Assembly (NCBI RefSeq): GCF_018294505.1 | Contig: NC_057809.1 | Span: forward strand, 504,802,506-504,866,505 | From: Triticum aestivum | Taxonomy: Eukaryota > Streptophyta > Magnoliopsida > Poales > Poaceae | Direction: 5' to 3' | Length of the DNA stretch: 64,000 bases | Shown here: positions 42,346-55,423 of the stretch, one piece after another | Layout: the number at the start of each line of letters is the position of its first letter | Position numbering within the stretch: position 1 is the first letter of the stretch | Notes under the pieces: model-generated | The model's input: the letters and a program-made list of their open reading frames with translations, nothing else | Told to the model about the DNA's origin: nothing | The model's database searches: none | Translations under genes and position numbers: made by a program

Positions 42346-42459
42346 CTCTCTCCGTGTGATAAAGCTTGTCCCTCAAATGGTTGGATATAGCATCAAATTA
42401 GTGCTAGATACATCCATTTGAAGGACAAACTTAGAACAAGTTTTTTCGGACGGTGGGAG
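42346..42459. mobile_element. Stowaway-type MITE, 114 bp
   Basis: The left end CTCTCTCCGTGTG and the right end CGGACGGTGGGAG form an imperfect terminal inverted repeat. TA dinucleotides flank it (42344-42345 and 42460-42461). Length and ends fit Tc1/Mariner-derived Stowaway elements (CTCCCTCCGT family). Confidence 0.8.
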
Positions 42460-42461
42460 TA

Positions 42462-42466
42462 CTAGT
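42462..42466. repeat. Target site duplication CTAGT, left copy (solo LTR)
   Basis: Exact match to CTAGT at 44174-44178. It lies directly after the TA duplication of the Stowaway MITE. Confidence 0.92.
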
Positions 42467-44173
42467 TGTTGGGGAACATAGTAATTTCAAAAAAAATTCT
42501 ACGCACATGCAAGATCATGGCGATGCATAGCAATGAGAGGGAAGAGTATCATCCACGTACCCTCGTAGACCGTAAGCGGAAGCGTTATGAGAACGTGGTT
42601 GATGTAGTCGAACGTCTTCACGATCCGACCGATCCAAGTACCGAACGCACGGCACCTCCGAGTTCAGCACACGTTCAGCTCGATGACGTCCCACGAACTC
42701 CGATCCAGCGGAGCTTCACGGGAGATTTCCATCAGCACGACGGCGTAATGACGACGATGATGTTGCTACCGACACAGGGCTTTGCCTAAGCACCGCTATG
42801 ATATGATCGAGGTGGATTATGGTGGAGGGGGGCACCGCACACGGCTAAGGGATCAATGATCAACTTGTGTGTTCTAGGGTGCCCCCTGCCCCCGTATATA
42901 AAGGAGCAAGGGGGGAGGCCGGCCGGCCCTGTAGGGCGCGCCAGGAGGAGCCCCTTTCCTACTCCTACTAGGAGGAGGAAAGGAAGGGGGAAGAGGAGAA
43001 GGAAGGAGAGGGAGGAAAGGAGGAAAGGGGGGCCGACCCCCTAGTCCAATTCGGTTTGGGCTAGGGGGCTGCGCGCCCTGCCTCCTCTCTTCCACCACTT
43101 GGCCCATGAGGCCCAATATTTCTTTCCTGTATTCCTGTAACTCTTCAGTGCTCCGAAAAATACCCGAATCACTCGAAACATTTCCAGTGTCCAAATATAG
43201 TTGTCCAATATATCGATCTTTACGTCTCGACCATTTCGAGACTCCTCGTCATGTCCCCGAACTCATCTGGGACTCCGAACTACCTTCGGTACATCAAATC
43301 ACATAAACTCATAATACCGTTCGTCACCGAACGTTAAGCATGCGGACCCTACGGGTTTGAGAACTATGTAGAAATGACTGAGACACGTCTCCAGTTAATA
43401 ACCAATAGCATAACCTAGATGTTCATATTGGCTCCTACATATTGTACGAAGATCTTTATCGGTCAAACCACATAACAACATACGTTGTTCCCTTTGTCAT
43501 CGGTATGTTACTTGCCCGAGATTCGATCGTCGGTATCTCAATACCTAGTTAAATCTCGTTACCGGCAAGTCTCTTTACTCGTTCCGCAATGCATCATCCC
43601 GTAACTAACTCATTAGTCACATTGCTTGCAAGGCTTATAGTGATGTGCATTACCGAGAGGGCCTAGAGATACCTCTCCAACAATCAGAGTGACAAATCCT
43701 ATTCTCGATCTATGCCAACTCAGAGAACACCATCGGAGACACCTGTAGATCACCTTTATAATCACCCAGTTATGTTGTGACGTTTGGTAGCACACAAAGT
43801 GTTCTTCCGGTAATCGGGAGTTGCATAATCTCATAGTCATAGGAACATGTATAAGTCATGAAGAAAGCAATAGCAGTAAACTAAACGATCAAGTGCTAAG
43901 CTAACGGAATGAGTCATGTCAATCACATCATTCTCCTAATGATGTGATCCCGTTTATCAAATGACAACTCATGTCTATGGTTAGGAAACATAACCATCTT
44001 TGATCAATGAGCTAGTCAAGTAGAGGCATACTAGTGACACTCTGTTTGTCTATGTATTCACACATGTATTATGTTTCTGGTTAATACAATTCAAGCATGA
44101 ATAATAAACATTTATAATGAAATAAGGAAATAAATAAGAACTTTATTATTGCCTCTAGGGCATATTTCCTTCA
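42467..44173 (-). mobile_element. Solo LTR of a BARE/Angela-type copia element, 1707 bp
   Basis: Read on the minus strand it starts TGAAGGAAATATGCCCTAGA at 44173 and ends GTTCCCCAACA at 42467, which I recognise as BARE/Angela-like termini. CTAGT flanks both sides exactly (42462-42466 and 44174-44178). With no internal region between, this is the product of recombination between the two LTRs of a former full element. Confidence 0.9.
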
Positions 44174-44178
44174 CTAGT

Positions 44179-44383
44179 AAGTATGTATGTGCAAAGGCGG
44201 CAGCGCTTTCAAGCACTGAGCGATGTCTATTCACTTTTTCTAGCTACATCTGCTATCATGGAGGAGAGATACTAATGCCACAAAAGTCGAAGCAACAAAA
44301 GCATAAAAAACAATCTTACAACAAGGATACAATCCCAATTTCCGATCCACGAGATCACGGAGGAAACTGGAGGTGAGCAGTAA
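44179..44383. other. Short spacer
   Basis: About 200 bp between the solo LTR duplication and the Harbinger-like terminus. I see nothing identifiable. Confidence 0.4.
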
Positions 44384-45034
44384 GAGCATCTACAGCCGGG
44401 CTCCTAAACTAGTCCTATACTTCTGGGCTAACCTCCACCCCTCATATCTAGCCTACATCTAGGGCGAATATGAGAAGCCTGCCGACATATTAGATCCAAC
44501 ATGCAAGACCCACCCCAAATTGCACAAAATCCCCTCCCCCCAACCTTGTTGGACGAGCCATTTGCCTCTCCTTGCTTCTTCCTCGTCCGCACAGGCTGTC
44601 CACTAGCTCTGTTGTTGCCCCTATCCGTCAAAACCATCACCACCGTCAAAAACCTCCTCCTCGTCCGTCTCACCATGTCAGACGCCGCTGCGGTATGTAC
44701 GACTGTTCTCGTACTACACCTTGCCCTCTGCGTGTTCGGCAAATTGTCCGACCAGTTTTTTGTGATTCTTTTGTAGAAAAATAATGGATTCAGATGGTTC
44801 ATTGGATGAAGAATATGGAGACACAGAGTTTGATGAGTTAATGCAAGAGGAATTCTTTGATTTGCCTGAGCCAAAGGAAGATATCGAGATGTTGATGATC
44901 ATGAGCATCAAGGAGGAAATGGACATGGAGGTGGAGCACATTATAAACTCCAAGAGTTCAATCAAAGGGAGAAGAGTTTTGAACCAGGATAGTCACCGGA
45001 GCACGACCACCCTACAAGGACTAGTTCCAACCCG
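44384..45034 (+). mobile_element. PIF/Harbinger-like element, 5' part, cut by LTR D
   Basis: It starts GAGCATCTACAGCCGGGC after TAA (44381-44383), a Harbinger-type terminus related to the one at 36437. The 3' part is missing in the window because a WHAM-like LTR begins at 45035 within the coding frame. Confidence 0.65.
44784..45034 (+). pseudogene. N-terminus of a HARBI1/ALP1-like transposase, truncated
   Basis: The frame opens MDSDGSLDEEYGDTEFDELM, has an acidic stretch, then EVEHIINSKSSIKGRRVLNQ. This resembles the acidic N-terminal leader of plant Harbinger transposase-like proteins ahead of the DDE domain (family memory). The LTR insertion at 45035 truncates it after about 84 codons; the frame runs on 8 codons into the LTR by chance. 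The catalytic DDE part is not in the window. Confidence 0.6.
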
Positions 45035-45824
45035 TGATACGTCTCCGTCGTATCTATAATTTTCGATTGTTTCATGCCAATATTATTCAACTTTTACATA
45101 CTTTTGGCAACTTTTTATATGATTTATTTGGACTAACTTACTTATCCAGTGCCCAATGTCAGTTCCTGTTTGTTACATGTTTTTGTTTCACAAAAAATCC
45201 ATATCAAACGAAGTCCAAATGCGATAAAAATTTACGGAGAATTGTTTTGGAATATATGTGATTTTTAGGAGGTGGAATCAACGCAAACGGGGGCCCACAG
45301 TGCCCACAACCACCAGGGCACGCCAGGCACCCCCTGGCGCGCCCAGGTGTCTTGTGCCTCCTCGAAGGTCGATTGGGGCCCTTCTTCTGGCGCAAGAAAG
45401 ATAATTTATGGAAAAAATCATGTAAAAATTTCAGCGCAATCGGAGTTACGAATCTCCGGGAATTTAAGAAACCGTGAAGGGCCAGATCTCGGGAACACGA
45501 AACAGAAGAGAACAGAGAGGGAGATCTAATCTCGCAGGGGCTCCCGCCCCTCCGCCGCCATAGAGACCATGGACCAGAGGGGGAACTCTCCTCCCATCTA
45601 GGGGGGAGGCCAAGGAGGAAGAAGAAGGAGGGGGGCTCTCTCCCCCTCGCTTCTGGTGGCGCCGGAGTGCCACCAGGGAAATGATCGGAACGGCGATCTA
45701 CATCAACAATCTTGCTACCGTCAACACCAACTCTCTCCCCCTCTATGCAGTGGTGTAGCACCTCTTCTCCCCGCTGTAATCTCTACTTAAAAAAGGTGCT
45801 CAACTCCATATATTATTTCCCAAT
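45035..45824 (+). repeat. LTR D (WHAM-like), first part, before nested element E
   Basis: It starts TGATACGTCTCCGTCGTATC and aligns with LTR F (59867 onward) at both ends; F lacks about 500 bp present here. It breaks at TTTCCCAAT, where E has inserted. It resumes at 59726 with GATCTATGGTTATCC, in register with F's CCCAATGATGTATGG. Confidence 0.82.
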
Positions 45825-48800
45825 TGTAACACCCCGGATGTAACTTTCCCAATTTGTACTCCAACTCTTGCCGTTTCCGGCGTTAAGTTATATTTATTTC
45901 CTCGGGTTCGGGTTTTTGTCTCCGTGTGTTGTTATCGTTGTCATGCATCTCATATCATGTCATCATGTGCATTGCATTTGCATACGTGTTCGTCTCATGC
46001 ATTCGAGCTTTTTCCCCGTTGTCCGTTTTGCATTCCGGCGCTTCGTTCTCCTCCGGTGGTCATTTCTAGCTTTCTTTCATGTGTGGGTATTAAACATTTC
46101 CGGATTGGACCGAGACTTGCCAAGCGGCCTTGGTTTACTACTGGTAGACCGCCTGTCAAGTTTCGTACCATTTGGACTTCGTTTGATACTCCAACGGTTA
46201 ACCGAGGGACCGAAAAGGCCTCGTGTGTGTTGCAGCTCAACACCCCTCCAATTTGGCCCAAAACCCACCTAACTCTACTCCATCATCTAGAGCGTTCGAT
46301 CACGATCGCGTGGCCGAAAACCGCACCTCATTTGGACTCTCCTAGCTCCCCCTATGCCTATATATACACCCCCATTCCAAATTCGCGGATCCTCTCCCCC
46401 CTAACCCTAAAAAAATCTCCCCGCCGCCGCCGGACATGTCTGCCGCCTAACCGGACACGTCCGGCCGCCGCAGCCGCCCAATCGCGCGCCGCCACGTGGG
46501 GGCGTGCCCACTTCGTCGTGCCGCCGCCCGCGCGGGCCCGCCAGGCCCAAGGCCGGCCCCCGCGAGCCCGCGAGCCGAGCCGCCTCGCCCGCCGCCTCCT
46601 CAACCGCGCCCCGCCGCCTCCTTCGCCGGCCGCCGCCGCCAAGCCGCCATCGTCGCTGCGCCGCAGCCGCCGGACCTCGCCGCCCGACGCCATCGTCGCC
46701 TCGCCGCCTCCGCGGGCCACCGCCACCGCCGAGCACCGCCACCGTCGTCCGGCCACTCCGGCGACCGGATCCGGCCGGCCCCGGCCTCCTCCGACCTCCC
46801 CGGCGCCGCCCCGCGTCCCCCTTCGGCGAACTCCGGCCAGATCCCGGCGATCCTCGACTTCTGCGCCAAAGTCAACCCTAGATCCGGTGGTAAAATTCGG
46901 CTAAGTCCTCAGAATTCTCAGTTCAAGTGCTCATGTTCACGGCTCTGTAACTTTGCATCCGTAGCTCCGATTCATGCATGTAGCATATCAAAATGTCCAT
47001 CCCGGAGAGTAAATCATTTCATTCCATTGCATCATTTTCATTTGCGTTCATCTTGATACCCAAAATGCTGTTAGAAGAGGGCTACTTGAGTTAATTGTCA
47101 CATCTGTTACTTCGTTTAGCACTTTTGTCATTTTTGCCATGATTAATGTGTGCATGCTATGCCCGTGAGTTCTACATATGTTTTGTTAAGGGTTTTGTCA
47201 TCTTTCCAGAGGTGCAACCCATGTATTTTTGTGATGTGTGTGGTGACTTGTGCAAGCTTGCGAAGTGGTGCACTTGCTAATTCTGTTTTCAGGGACTTAG
47301 TAATTTCACCAAGTCCTGGAGCTGTTTATCTCATGATGTCATATGTTCATGTTGTTTCCTAGTGATCCGTGCCTCTTTTGGGGATGATCAATAAGGGAAT
47401 TTTGTTAATCTTGTAGTGCTCTATCCATCCATGTCTTTGTTTGCAATTATGGAGCACCCTAGCTTGAGTCAATCGAGCTCTACTTTTGCTACTTTGTGAA
47501 TCTGGGCACATTGTCAACTTGTTTGCAATTTTGCCGATGATGTTGTAGTTGATACATGCATGCTATGCTTTTGTTCTTGCCATGTCTAGATTTCATTTTG
47601 TGCCTTCTTGATGGGTGTATGCTTTTCTTGCCATGACTTGCACCGTAGTGAGTGCATCAAGCTCGTAAACATGACTACTTGAGTTATATTTCAGCATGTG
47701 TCAGTTTTTCACTAAGTCTGAAAACTGATTATATTTTTGCTATGTTCACATGCTTGCAATTGTATTTTCTGATCCCTTTTGGCTCAAGGTCACTAAGGGA
47801 CTTTTGTTAAGCTCTTTGAGTAGCTCCATGCCATGCTTTACTTTGCCATGTTCAGGCCCTGTAGCATATAGTTTTGTTGCTCCGAAGAGGGCTACCTGAT
47901 CTGAAATTCCGGACAAGTGTTAATTCACTAAGTCTGAGATCTGTTTGCCATATGCATTTTTGCCATACTTGTTTGAACCTGTTAATGGATGAATTGGCCG
48001 TAGCTCAGTGCTAGACTTTTGTTAAGCATCTTGTGTGCATCCCTGCCATGTATTTTGTTGTCATGTTTGGTTGCTGTAGCATGTTCATTTCGTTGCATTT
48101 AGAGGCCTACTTGCTGTAAATCGCAGACCGGTGTCATTTTTGAATCGCTTGCCATTTCCAAACCGTAACTCCGATTCCGGCGTTCTTTATATCGTTTTCA
48201 AGCGATTTCATCTCATCTTTCCAGTGGCATACTTGGATTTCCAAGTTGAGGCCAGGTTCATGCATTTCCTGTCATATCTTGCATTTTGCATCCCGCATCG
48301 CATCCCGCATAGCATATCATCATTGCATCATATTGCTTGATCCTTGCACGTGGTTGATTGTATCCTTGTTGCTTGTTTGTCTTGTTTGGGTAGAGCCGGG
48401 AGACGAGTTCGCTAACGAGGAGCCTGTTGAGTTTGCTTTCGAGGATCCAGTCAACTCTGACAATTGTGCAGGCAAGATGATCATACCCTCGCAATCACTA
48501 CTATCTTTGCTATGCTAGTTTGCTCGCTCTTTTGCTATGCCAATGCTATGATGCCTACCACTTGCTTTCAAGCCTCCCAAATTTCCATGTCAAACCTCTA
48601 ACTCACCTTGTCCTAGCAAACCGTTGATTGGCTATGTTACCGCTTTGCTCAGCCCCTCTTATAGCGTTGCTAGTTGCAGGTGAAGATTGGAGGCCGTTCC
48701 GTGTAGGTACATTTATTTACTTGTTGGGATATCATTATATTGCTATGTTATCTTAATGCACCTATATACTCGGTAAAGGGTGGAAGGCTCGGCCTCTCGC

Positions 48801-50085
48801 CTAGTGTTTTGTTCCACTCTTGCCGCCCTAGTTTCCGTCATATCGGTGTTATGTTCCCGGATTTTGCATTCCTTACGCGGTTGGGTTATAATGGGAACCC
48901 CTTGATAGTTCGCCTTGATTAAAGCTTTTCCAGCAATGCCCAACATTGGTTTTACCATTTGCCACCTAGCCTTTTTCTTTCCCTTGGGTTCTGCAGACTC
49001 AAGGGTCATCTTTATTTAACCCCCCCCGGGCCAGTGCTCCTCTGAGTGTTGGTCCACCTGTCAGCTACCGGTGGCCACCAGGGGCAACTCTGGGCTGGCC
49101 TACCCGTACCTAGGACAATCTGAGTGTGCCCTGAGAAAGAGATATGTGCAGCTCCTATCAGGATTTGTCGGCACATTCGGGCGGTGTTGCTGGTCTTGTT
49201 TTAACCTGTCGAAGTGTCTTGAATTACCGAGATACCGAGTCTGATCGGAACGTCTTGGGAGGAGGTCTATTCCTTCGTTGACCGTGAGAGCTTGTCATGG
49301 GCTAAGTTGGGACTCCCATGCAGGGATTTGAACTTTTGAAAGCCGTGCCCGCGGTTATGGGCAGATGGGAATTTGTTAATGTCCGGTTGTAGATAACTTG
49401 AATCTTAATTAATTAAAATGAATCAACTGAGTGTGTTACCGTGATGGCCTCTTCTCGGTGGAGTCCGGGAAGTGGACACGGTGTTGGAGTAATGTTTGCG
49501 CAGGTTGCTCTCTAGTTTCTCGCTCGTGCTTTGCCTCCTCTTCTCGCTCTTTTTTGCGAATAAGTTAGCCAACATATTTGCTAGTCGCTTGCTGCAGCTC
49601 CACTCATATTTTTACCTTGCCTTACCTATAAGCTTAAATAGTCTTGATCGCGAGGGTGCGAGATTGCTGAGTCCCTGTGGCTCACAGATTACTATTACAC
49701 CAGATGCAGGGCCTGATGATTCCGCTCCAGCAGACGCGTTTGAGCTCAAGTGGGAGTTCGACGAAGACTCTCAATGTTACTATGTTTCCTTTCCCGATGA
49801 TCAGTAGTGGTGCCCAGTTGGGGGTGAACGGGACCGTTGTCGCATGTTGGGTTCTCTTTTATTTTGGCGCCGTAGCCGGGCCATGAGTGTTTGGATGATG
49901 TAATGTTATTTATGTACTTGATTGACGTGGCGAGTGTAAGCCAACTATGTTATCTCCACTTTATTATTTATATTACATGGGATGTTGTGAAGATTGCCTA
50001 ACTTGCGACATATGCCTTCAATGCGATTATGTCTCTAAGTCATGCCTCGACACGTGGGAGCTATAGTCGCATCGAGGGTGTTACA
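45825..50085 (+). repeat. 5' LTR of element E (4261 bp)
   Basis: It contains a TATATATA promoter motif at 46359-46366, then a very GC-rich stretch (46425-46870) that gives long spurious frames on both strands. Low-GC sequence follows to GGGTGTTACA at 50085. Nothing in it is a credible gene. Confidence 0.93.
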
Positions 50086-51011
50086 AGTTGGTAATCAGAG
50101 CCTTCCCCGACCTTAGGAGCCCCATTGCTTGATCATTTTTAGCGGCCGAGTTGTGTCTAGAAAAATGTTTTGAGTCATTTAGGAATTATATATCGGAGAG
50201 TTTAGGAATTATTTTTACTTCCCAGTCTCCTCATCGCTCTGGTAAGGCATCCTGACGTAGAGTTTTAACTCTTCTCTTCTCAAATTTCACTAAAAAAAAT
50301 TTAGGATCACACGGGTATCTTGGAATCGTTCCGATGGTTTTATGATGAAAACATTGTCTTGGTGCCTCCTGTCAGGGGTTTAGTGGAAGTGTCCCGGGGA
50401 GTTGAGCTCTGAGGTGTTGTCATCATAATTTTATCGTTGCAGTTCTGGAATACCTGAGTTTAGTACGCCGACATCGAAAATCTCTTTTATGTAGTTCGTT
50501 GGTGAGATAACCTCGACGCCACCCAGTACTGGGGCGGGAGTTCGGGAGTATCGCCATAACTTGTATAACGGATGCTTTTCAAAGGTTGAGGTAGATGGTT
50601 TCCGAAGGTTTCTTGGTTATGTGTTGAAGGATGGATACAGCTGGATGTACGATTTGCTAGTTTGGGTGAGATATTATGCTTCCCCTGTATCCCCAACACC
50701 TGATTGCATAACCGGAAAGGTTCGGGAGTTTCATAGGTGGGAATTCTAGTAGCTCTAGTTCTTCTTCCACGGATATTGGTTTGAGATTGGGATTTCTTAC
50801 CGATTATTCGTTCTTGATCCGTACCTTGTTGATTTATTTCTCTACCTTAATTCTACGTGGCTTCTCAATTTATGGATATGTGACCATTTCAAGAGGAATG
50901 CATTCGTTCATTTTGTTCGGATGTGAAGACTATATGTTGCAATTTTCATTCCGTTGGATTCAGCTTCAATATTTATCTATCAATGTGCTAATGGTGGTCA
51001 ACCTCTTCAGG
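50086..51011 (+). other. Leader of element E with primer binding site
   Basis: The primer site TGGTAATCAGAGCC lies at 50089-50102. It matches the tRNA-iMet complement TGGTATCAGAGCC with one extra A. The rest of the leader is non-coding. Confidence 0.75.
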
Positions 51012-54000
51012 ATGGCTCCTCCAACGCGCACGACTCCGAATCCTGACCCGCCACCACCTCCACCTCCTCCGGAGGCATGGCAAGCTGTGATGGCCGCAAC
51101 CAATGCAAACACACAGTTGATCATGCAAATTCTTCAAGAGCGCAATCAAGGCAACCAAGGGAATCAAGGCAGCAATCAGAATCACTTTGCTTCACTCAAC
51201 CAGTTCCTTGCTAACGGGCCAAAGACTTTCAACAATTGTGTTGAGGCAACCGATGCTGACGATTGTCTAGTGGATCTGTGCAAGCATTTCGAGTGCAGTA
51301 ACGTCAGGCCTGAGGACTTTGTCAAGTTTGCTTCCTTCCAACTCAAAGATCAAGCTGCAAAATGGTTCCAGCAGTACAAGGACTCCAGAGGTGGACGTGT
51401 TATCACTTGGGATGATTTCTGTCGAGATATCCGAGCTCATCATATTCCCCAGAGCATGGTTGAAAGCAAGCGTGAGGAATTCCGCAATCTGAAGCAAGGC
51501 TCTTTGTCTGTCTATGACTACAACAAGTTGTTCCAGAAGCTCGCCCGCTTTGCCAAGCAGGACATCCCTGATGAGAAGAGCATGATATATCAGTTCAGGG
51601 GTGGTCTCAGGGAAGAAATTCAGCTAGCTCTTGTCCTCTTTGAGCCCTTGAGATACGATGAGTTCTACAACATGGCACTGAAGCAAGAGGCTGCTCGGTT
51701 GAGGTGTGATGCTTCCAAGAAGCGAGTCAGAGATGTTACTCCTTCTTCCTCTACTCAAGTGTCCAAGCAGCAGAAGTATTGGCTTCCTCCTCCTCCGTTC
51801 CGTCAGCCGTATCAGCAGAAGAGTAAAGGTGGCAGTGGTTCTTCCCACCCACCCAACCCTGGCTTTCAGAACAATACTTCGTCTCAAGCTCCAAGATCGA
51901 GTGCTCCGTATCACCGTCCGCTTTTAGAGGTCACGTGCAACAAGTGCCAACAGAAGGGTCACTATGCCAACAAGTGTTTCAACCAGAGGCGTCTTCCTCC
52001 TCCTCCTCCTGTCAGATCAGCAAGTACAGTTGTGGTCAAGCATAACCCCAAGAATGCCAAGGTCAATTTGATGAATGCAGCTCAGGTAGAGGACTCGTCA
52101 GATGAGATCATGGGTAACCTTCCTGTTAATGATATACCTGCAAAAGTTCTTTTTGACACTGGTGCATCGCATTACTTCATCTCGAGTCTGTTTACAAATA
52201 GGCATGATTTGGTTTCGCAAGTTTTGCCTAGTCCTTTAGCAGTTGTCTCTCCCGGTAAGCGCATGCAGGCTAACTCCATCGTTCCAGATGTTACTATCAC
52301 TTTGGGTGACTACAAGTTTCTATCTTCTCCAACGGTTCTTGGTGACTCGGATATTGATCTTATTCTCGGAATGGATTGGCTTTCTAAGCACAAGGCTCAG
52401 CTTGATTGTGTAGCCAGGCAGATTCAATTGACCCATTCATCTGAGGATGTAATTGTCTTTGCCGCTCGTGACGATACCATCCGTCTGTTTTCTCTCAATG
52501 AGAAGGGTGAATTGGATGCCATCTCTCAAATTCCAGTCGTTTGCGAATATCAAGACGTATTTCCAGAAGAGCTCCCAGGAATGCCTCCGCACCGGCCAGT
52601 TGAATTCGTTATTGATCTTGAACCTGGCACGGAACCTGTGTGCAAGTGTCCTTACAAGCTCGGACCTGAAGAGTTGAAGGAGCTGAAGAAGCAACTCGAT
52701 ATTCAAGAGAAAATGGGTCTCATCCGGCCTAGTTCTTCTCCATGGGGTTGTGGTGTTCTTTTTGTGAAGAAGAAGGATGGAATGGACCGACTTTGTGTTG
52801 ATTACCGTCCAGTGAACAAGAAGACCATCAAGAACAAATACCCACTTCCCAACATCAATGAGTTGTTCGAACAACTCAAAGGTGCTCGAGTATTCTCCAA
52901 GCTTGATCTCCGTATGGGTTATCATCAGATTCGAATCCGTGAGCAAGATATTCCCAAGACGGCTTTCAGGACAAGCTTTGGTTCATATGAATACACTGTC
53001 ATGTCTTTTGGCCTCGTCAGCGCTCCTCCGACGTTCTCTCGCATGATGAACTTCATCTTCAACGCCTACACCAATGACTTCGTTTTGGTCTATCTCGACG
53101 ACATTCTGGTTTTCTCCAAGAACAAGGAAGATCATGCCAAGCATTTGCGTTTGGTTCTTGATAAGATAAGGGAACATCAGTTCTAGCCAAGTTCTCCAAG
53201 TGTGAATTTTGGCTCGATGAGGTTCTTTATCTTGGTCATATCATCTCTGCCAAGGGCATTGCCGTGAATCCTGAGAAGGTGTCTGCAATTGTGAATTGGG
53301 AACCTCCTCAGAACGTGAAGCAACTCCGTAGCTTCCTCGGTCTCGCAAGCTATTGCCGAAGATTCGTTGAAAACTTTTCTAAGATCGCGAAGCCTCTCTC
53401 TAATCTTCTCCAGAAGCACGTCAAGTACGTTTGGTCTCCGGAGTGTGACATTGCTTTCAACACTTTGAAAGAGAAATTGATCACTGCTCCAGCTCTAACT
53501 CCGCCTGATGAATCCAAGCCGTACGAGGTCTTTTGTGATGCCTCTCTCCAAGGTCTTGGCGCAGTTTTGATGCAAGAGAAGAAAGTTGTTGCTTATACAT
53601 CTCGCTAGTTGAAGCCTAATGAGAAGAACTACCCCACTCATGATCTCGAGTTGGCGGCAGTTGTGCATGCTCTTTTGACTTGGAGACATCTTCTATTGGG
53701 AAGAAAAGTGGACATTTTCACTGATCACAAGAGTCTCAAGTACATCTTCACTCAGCCTAATCTCAACCTTAGGCAAACTCGATGGGTCGAAATGATTCAA
53801 GAGTATAATCCGAGTATTGAGTATACTCCAGGCAAGGCCAATGTGATTGCTGACGCATTGAGCAGGAAAGCTTACTGCAACAGTCTGATTCTCAAGCCTT
53901 ATCAACCCGAGCTTTGTGAAGCTTTCCGCAAACTTAATCTGCAAGTTGTTCCTCAAGGATTCCTCGCCAACCTTCAAGTCTCTCCTACCTTGGAAGACCA

Positions 54001-55423
54001 GATTCGCCAAGCCCAGCTTCTTGATGCTATGGTGAAAAAGGTGAAGATTGGGATTGCCAAGAGCCAGTCCAAGTACAAGTGCTACCGCCTTGATGACAAG
54101 GACACTCTCTTCTTCGAGGATCGTATTGTTGTGCCCAAAGGGGACCTCCGTAAAGTGATCATGAACGAGGCTCACAATTCTCTCCTCTCCATCCACCCTG
54201 GGAGCACGAAGATGTATCAGGACCTCAAGCAGGCTTATTGGTGGACTCGAATGAAGCAAGAAATTGCTCAATTCGTGAATGAATGTGATGTCTGCAGAAG
54301 AGTGAAGGCAGAACACCAAAGGCCAGCAGGTCTCCTCCAACCTCTTGCCATTCCAGAATGGAAGTTTGACCACATTGAAATGGACTTCGTGACTGGGTTT
54401 CCAAAGTCCAAGCGTGGCAATGATGCTATATTCGTTGTCATCGACAAACTCACCAAAGTGGCTCACTTTCTGCCTATCAAAGAGTCGATCACTGCAGCTC
54501 AATTGGCGGAACTCTATACCTCTCGTATTGTCTCTCTGCATGGTATTCCTCAAGTGATATCTTCAGACCGTGGCAACATCTTTACCTCGAAGTTTTGGGA
54601 TTCTTTTCAGAAGGCAATGGGCACCAACATCCGCTTTAGCACAGCTTTCCATCCTCAAACTAGCGGTCAAGTTGAGCGTGTCAACCAGATTCTTGAAGAT
54701 ATGCTCAGGGCTTGTGTGATCTCCTTCGGCATGAAGTGGGAGGATTGTCTTCCTTATGCTGAATTCTCCTACAACAACAGTTTTCAAGCAAGTTCGGGCA
54801 AGGCCCCATTTGAAATTCTGTATGGCAGGAAGTGCTGTACCCCTCTCAACTGGTCTGAAACCGGTGAACGTCAGCTTTTGGGTAATGACTTAATCACAGA
54901 GGCAGAGGAAATGTGCAAAGTCATTCATGATAACCTCAAAGCAGCCCAATCCCGTCAGAAGAGCTACTATGATAGTAAGCACCGTGATTTGGCTTTCGAG
55001 ATCGGAGATCATGTTTACCTCCGCGTCTCTCCTATGAAAGGTACTCGTCGCTTCGGTATCAAAGGGAAGCTTGCCCCCAGATACGTGGAACCTTTCAAGA
55101 TTGTCAGCAAGAGAGGCGACCTCGCCTATCAACTCGAGCTTCCTTCAAACTTTGCAAATGTTCATGACGTGTTCCATGTCTCTCAGCTTCGAAAGTGCTT
55201 CAAGACTCCTGACCGCACCATCAACTTTGAGGACATTGAGCTCCAAGAAGATCTCTCCTATCATGAGCACCCAGTTGCTATTCTTGAAGAGACTGAACGC
55301 AAGACTCGCAACAAGTCAATCAAATTTCTAAAAGTCAAGTGGTCACACCATTCCGGCCGTGAAGCTACCTGGGAACGCGAGGATCACCTCCCTTCTGAGT
55401 ACCCGGCGTTCTTTCAGTCCTAG
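51012..55423 (+). pseudogene. gag-pol: Gag-Pol polyprotein of element E, broken by one frameshift and one nonsense codon
   Basis: The start is the ATG of [10 protein letters not shown]. Domains: Retrotrans_gag (residues about 60-215); zinc knuckle [14 protein letters not shown] from residue 309; protease [10 protein letters not shown] with its Asp at residue 382; reverse transcriptase with [10 protein letters not shown] near residue 596 and YLDD at 53091-53102; RNase H with FCDASLQG near 53535; integrase with an HHCC finger (54170-54300) and catalytic Asp 54383-54385, Asp 54566-54568 and Glu 54674-54676; and a chromodomain-like end (ILEETERKTRN, then KVKWSHHSGREATWE) at about 55270-55410. A 1-bp loss near 53184 creates a TAG at 53184-53186 and shifts the frame. 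A second TAG at 53606-53608 has the pattern of a CAG change. The element cannot now make a full Pol by itself. Confidence 0.9.

Noticed and set aside
46358..47056. Several frames of 90-190 codons in both directions
   Set aside because: They lie in the GC-rich part of the 5' LTR of element E and recur in the 3' LTR (55922-56692); Pro/Ala/Arg-rich noise.
53693..54553. 286-codon minus-strand frame
   Set aside because: Antisense of the integrase region of element E.
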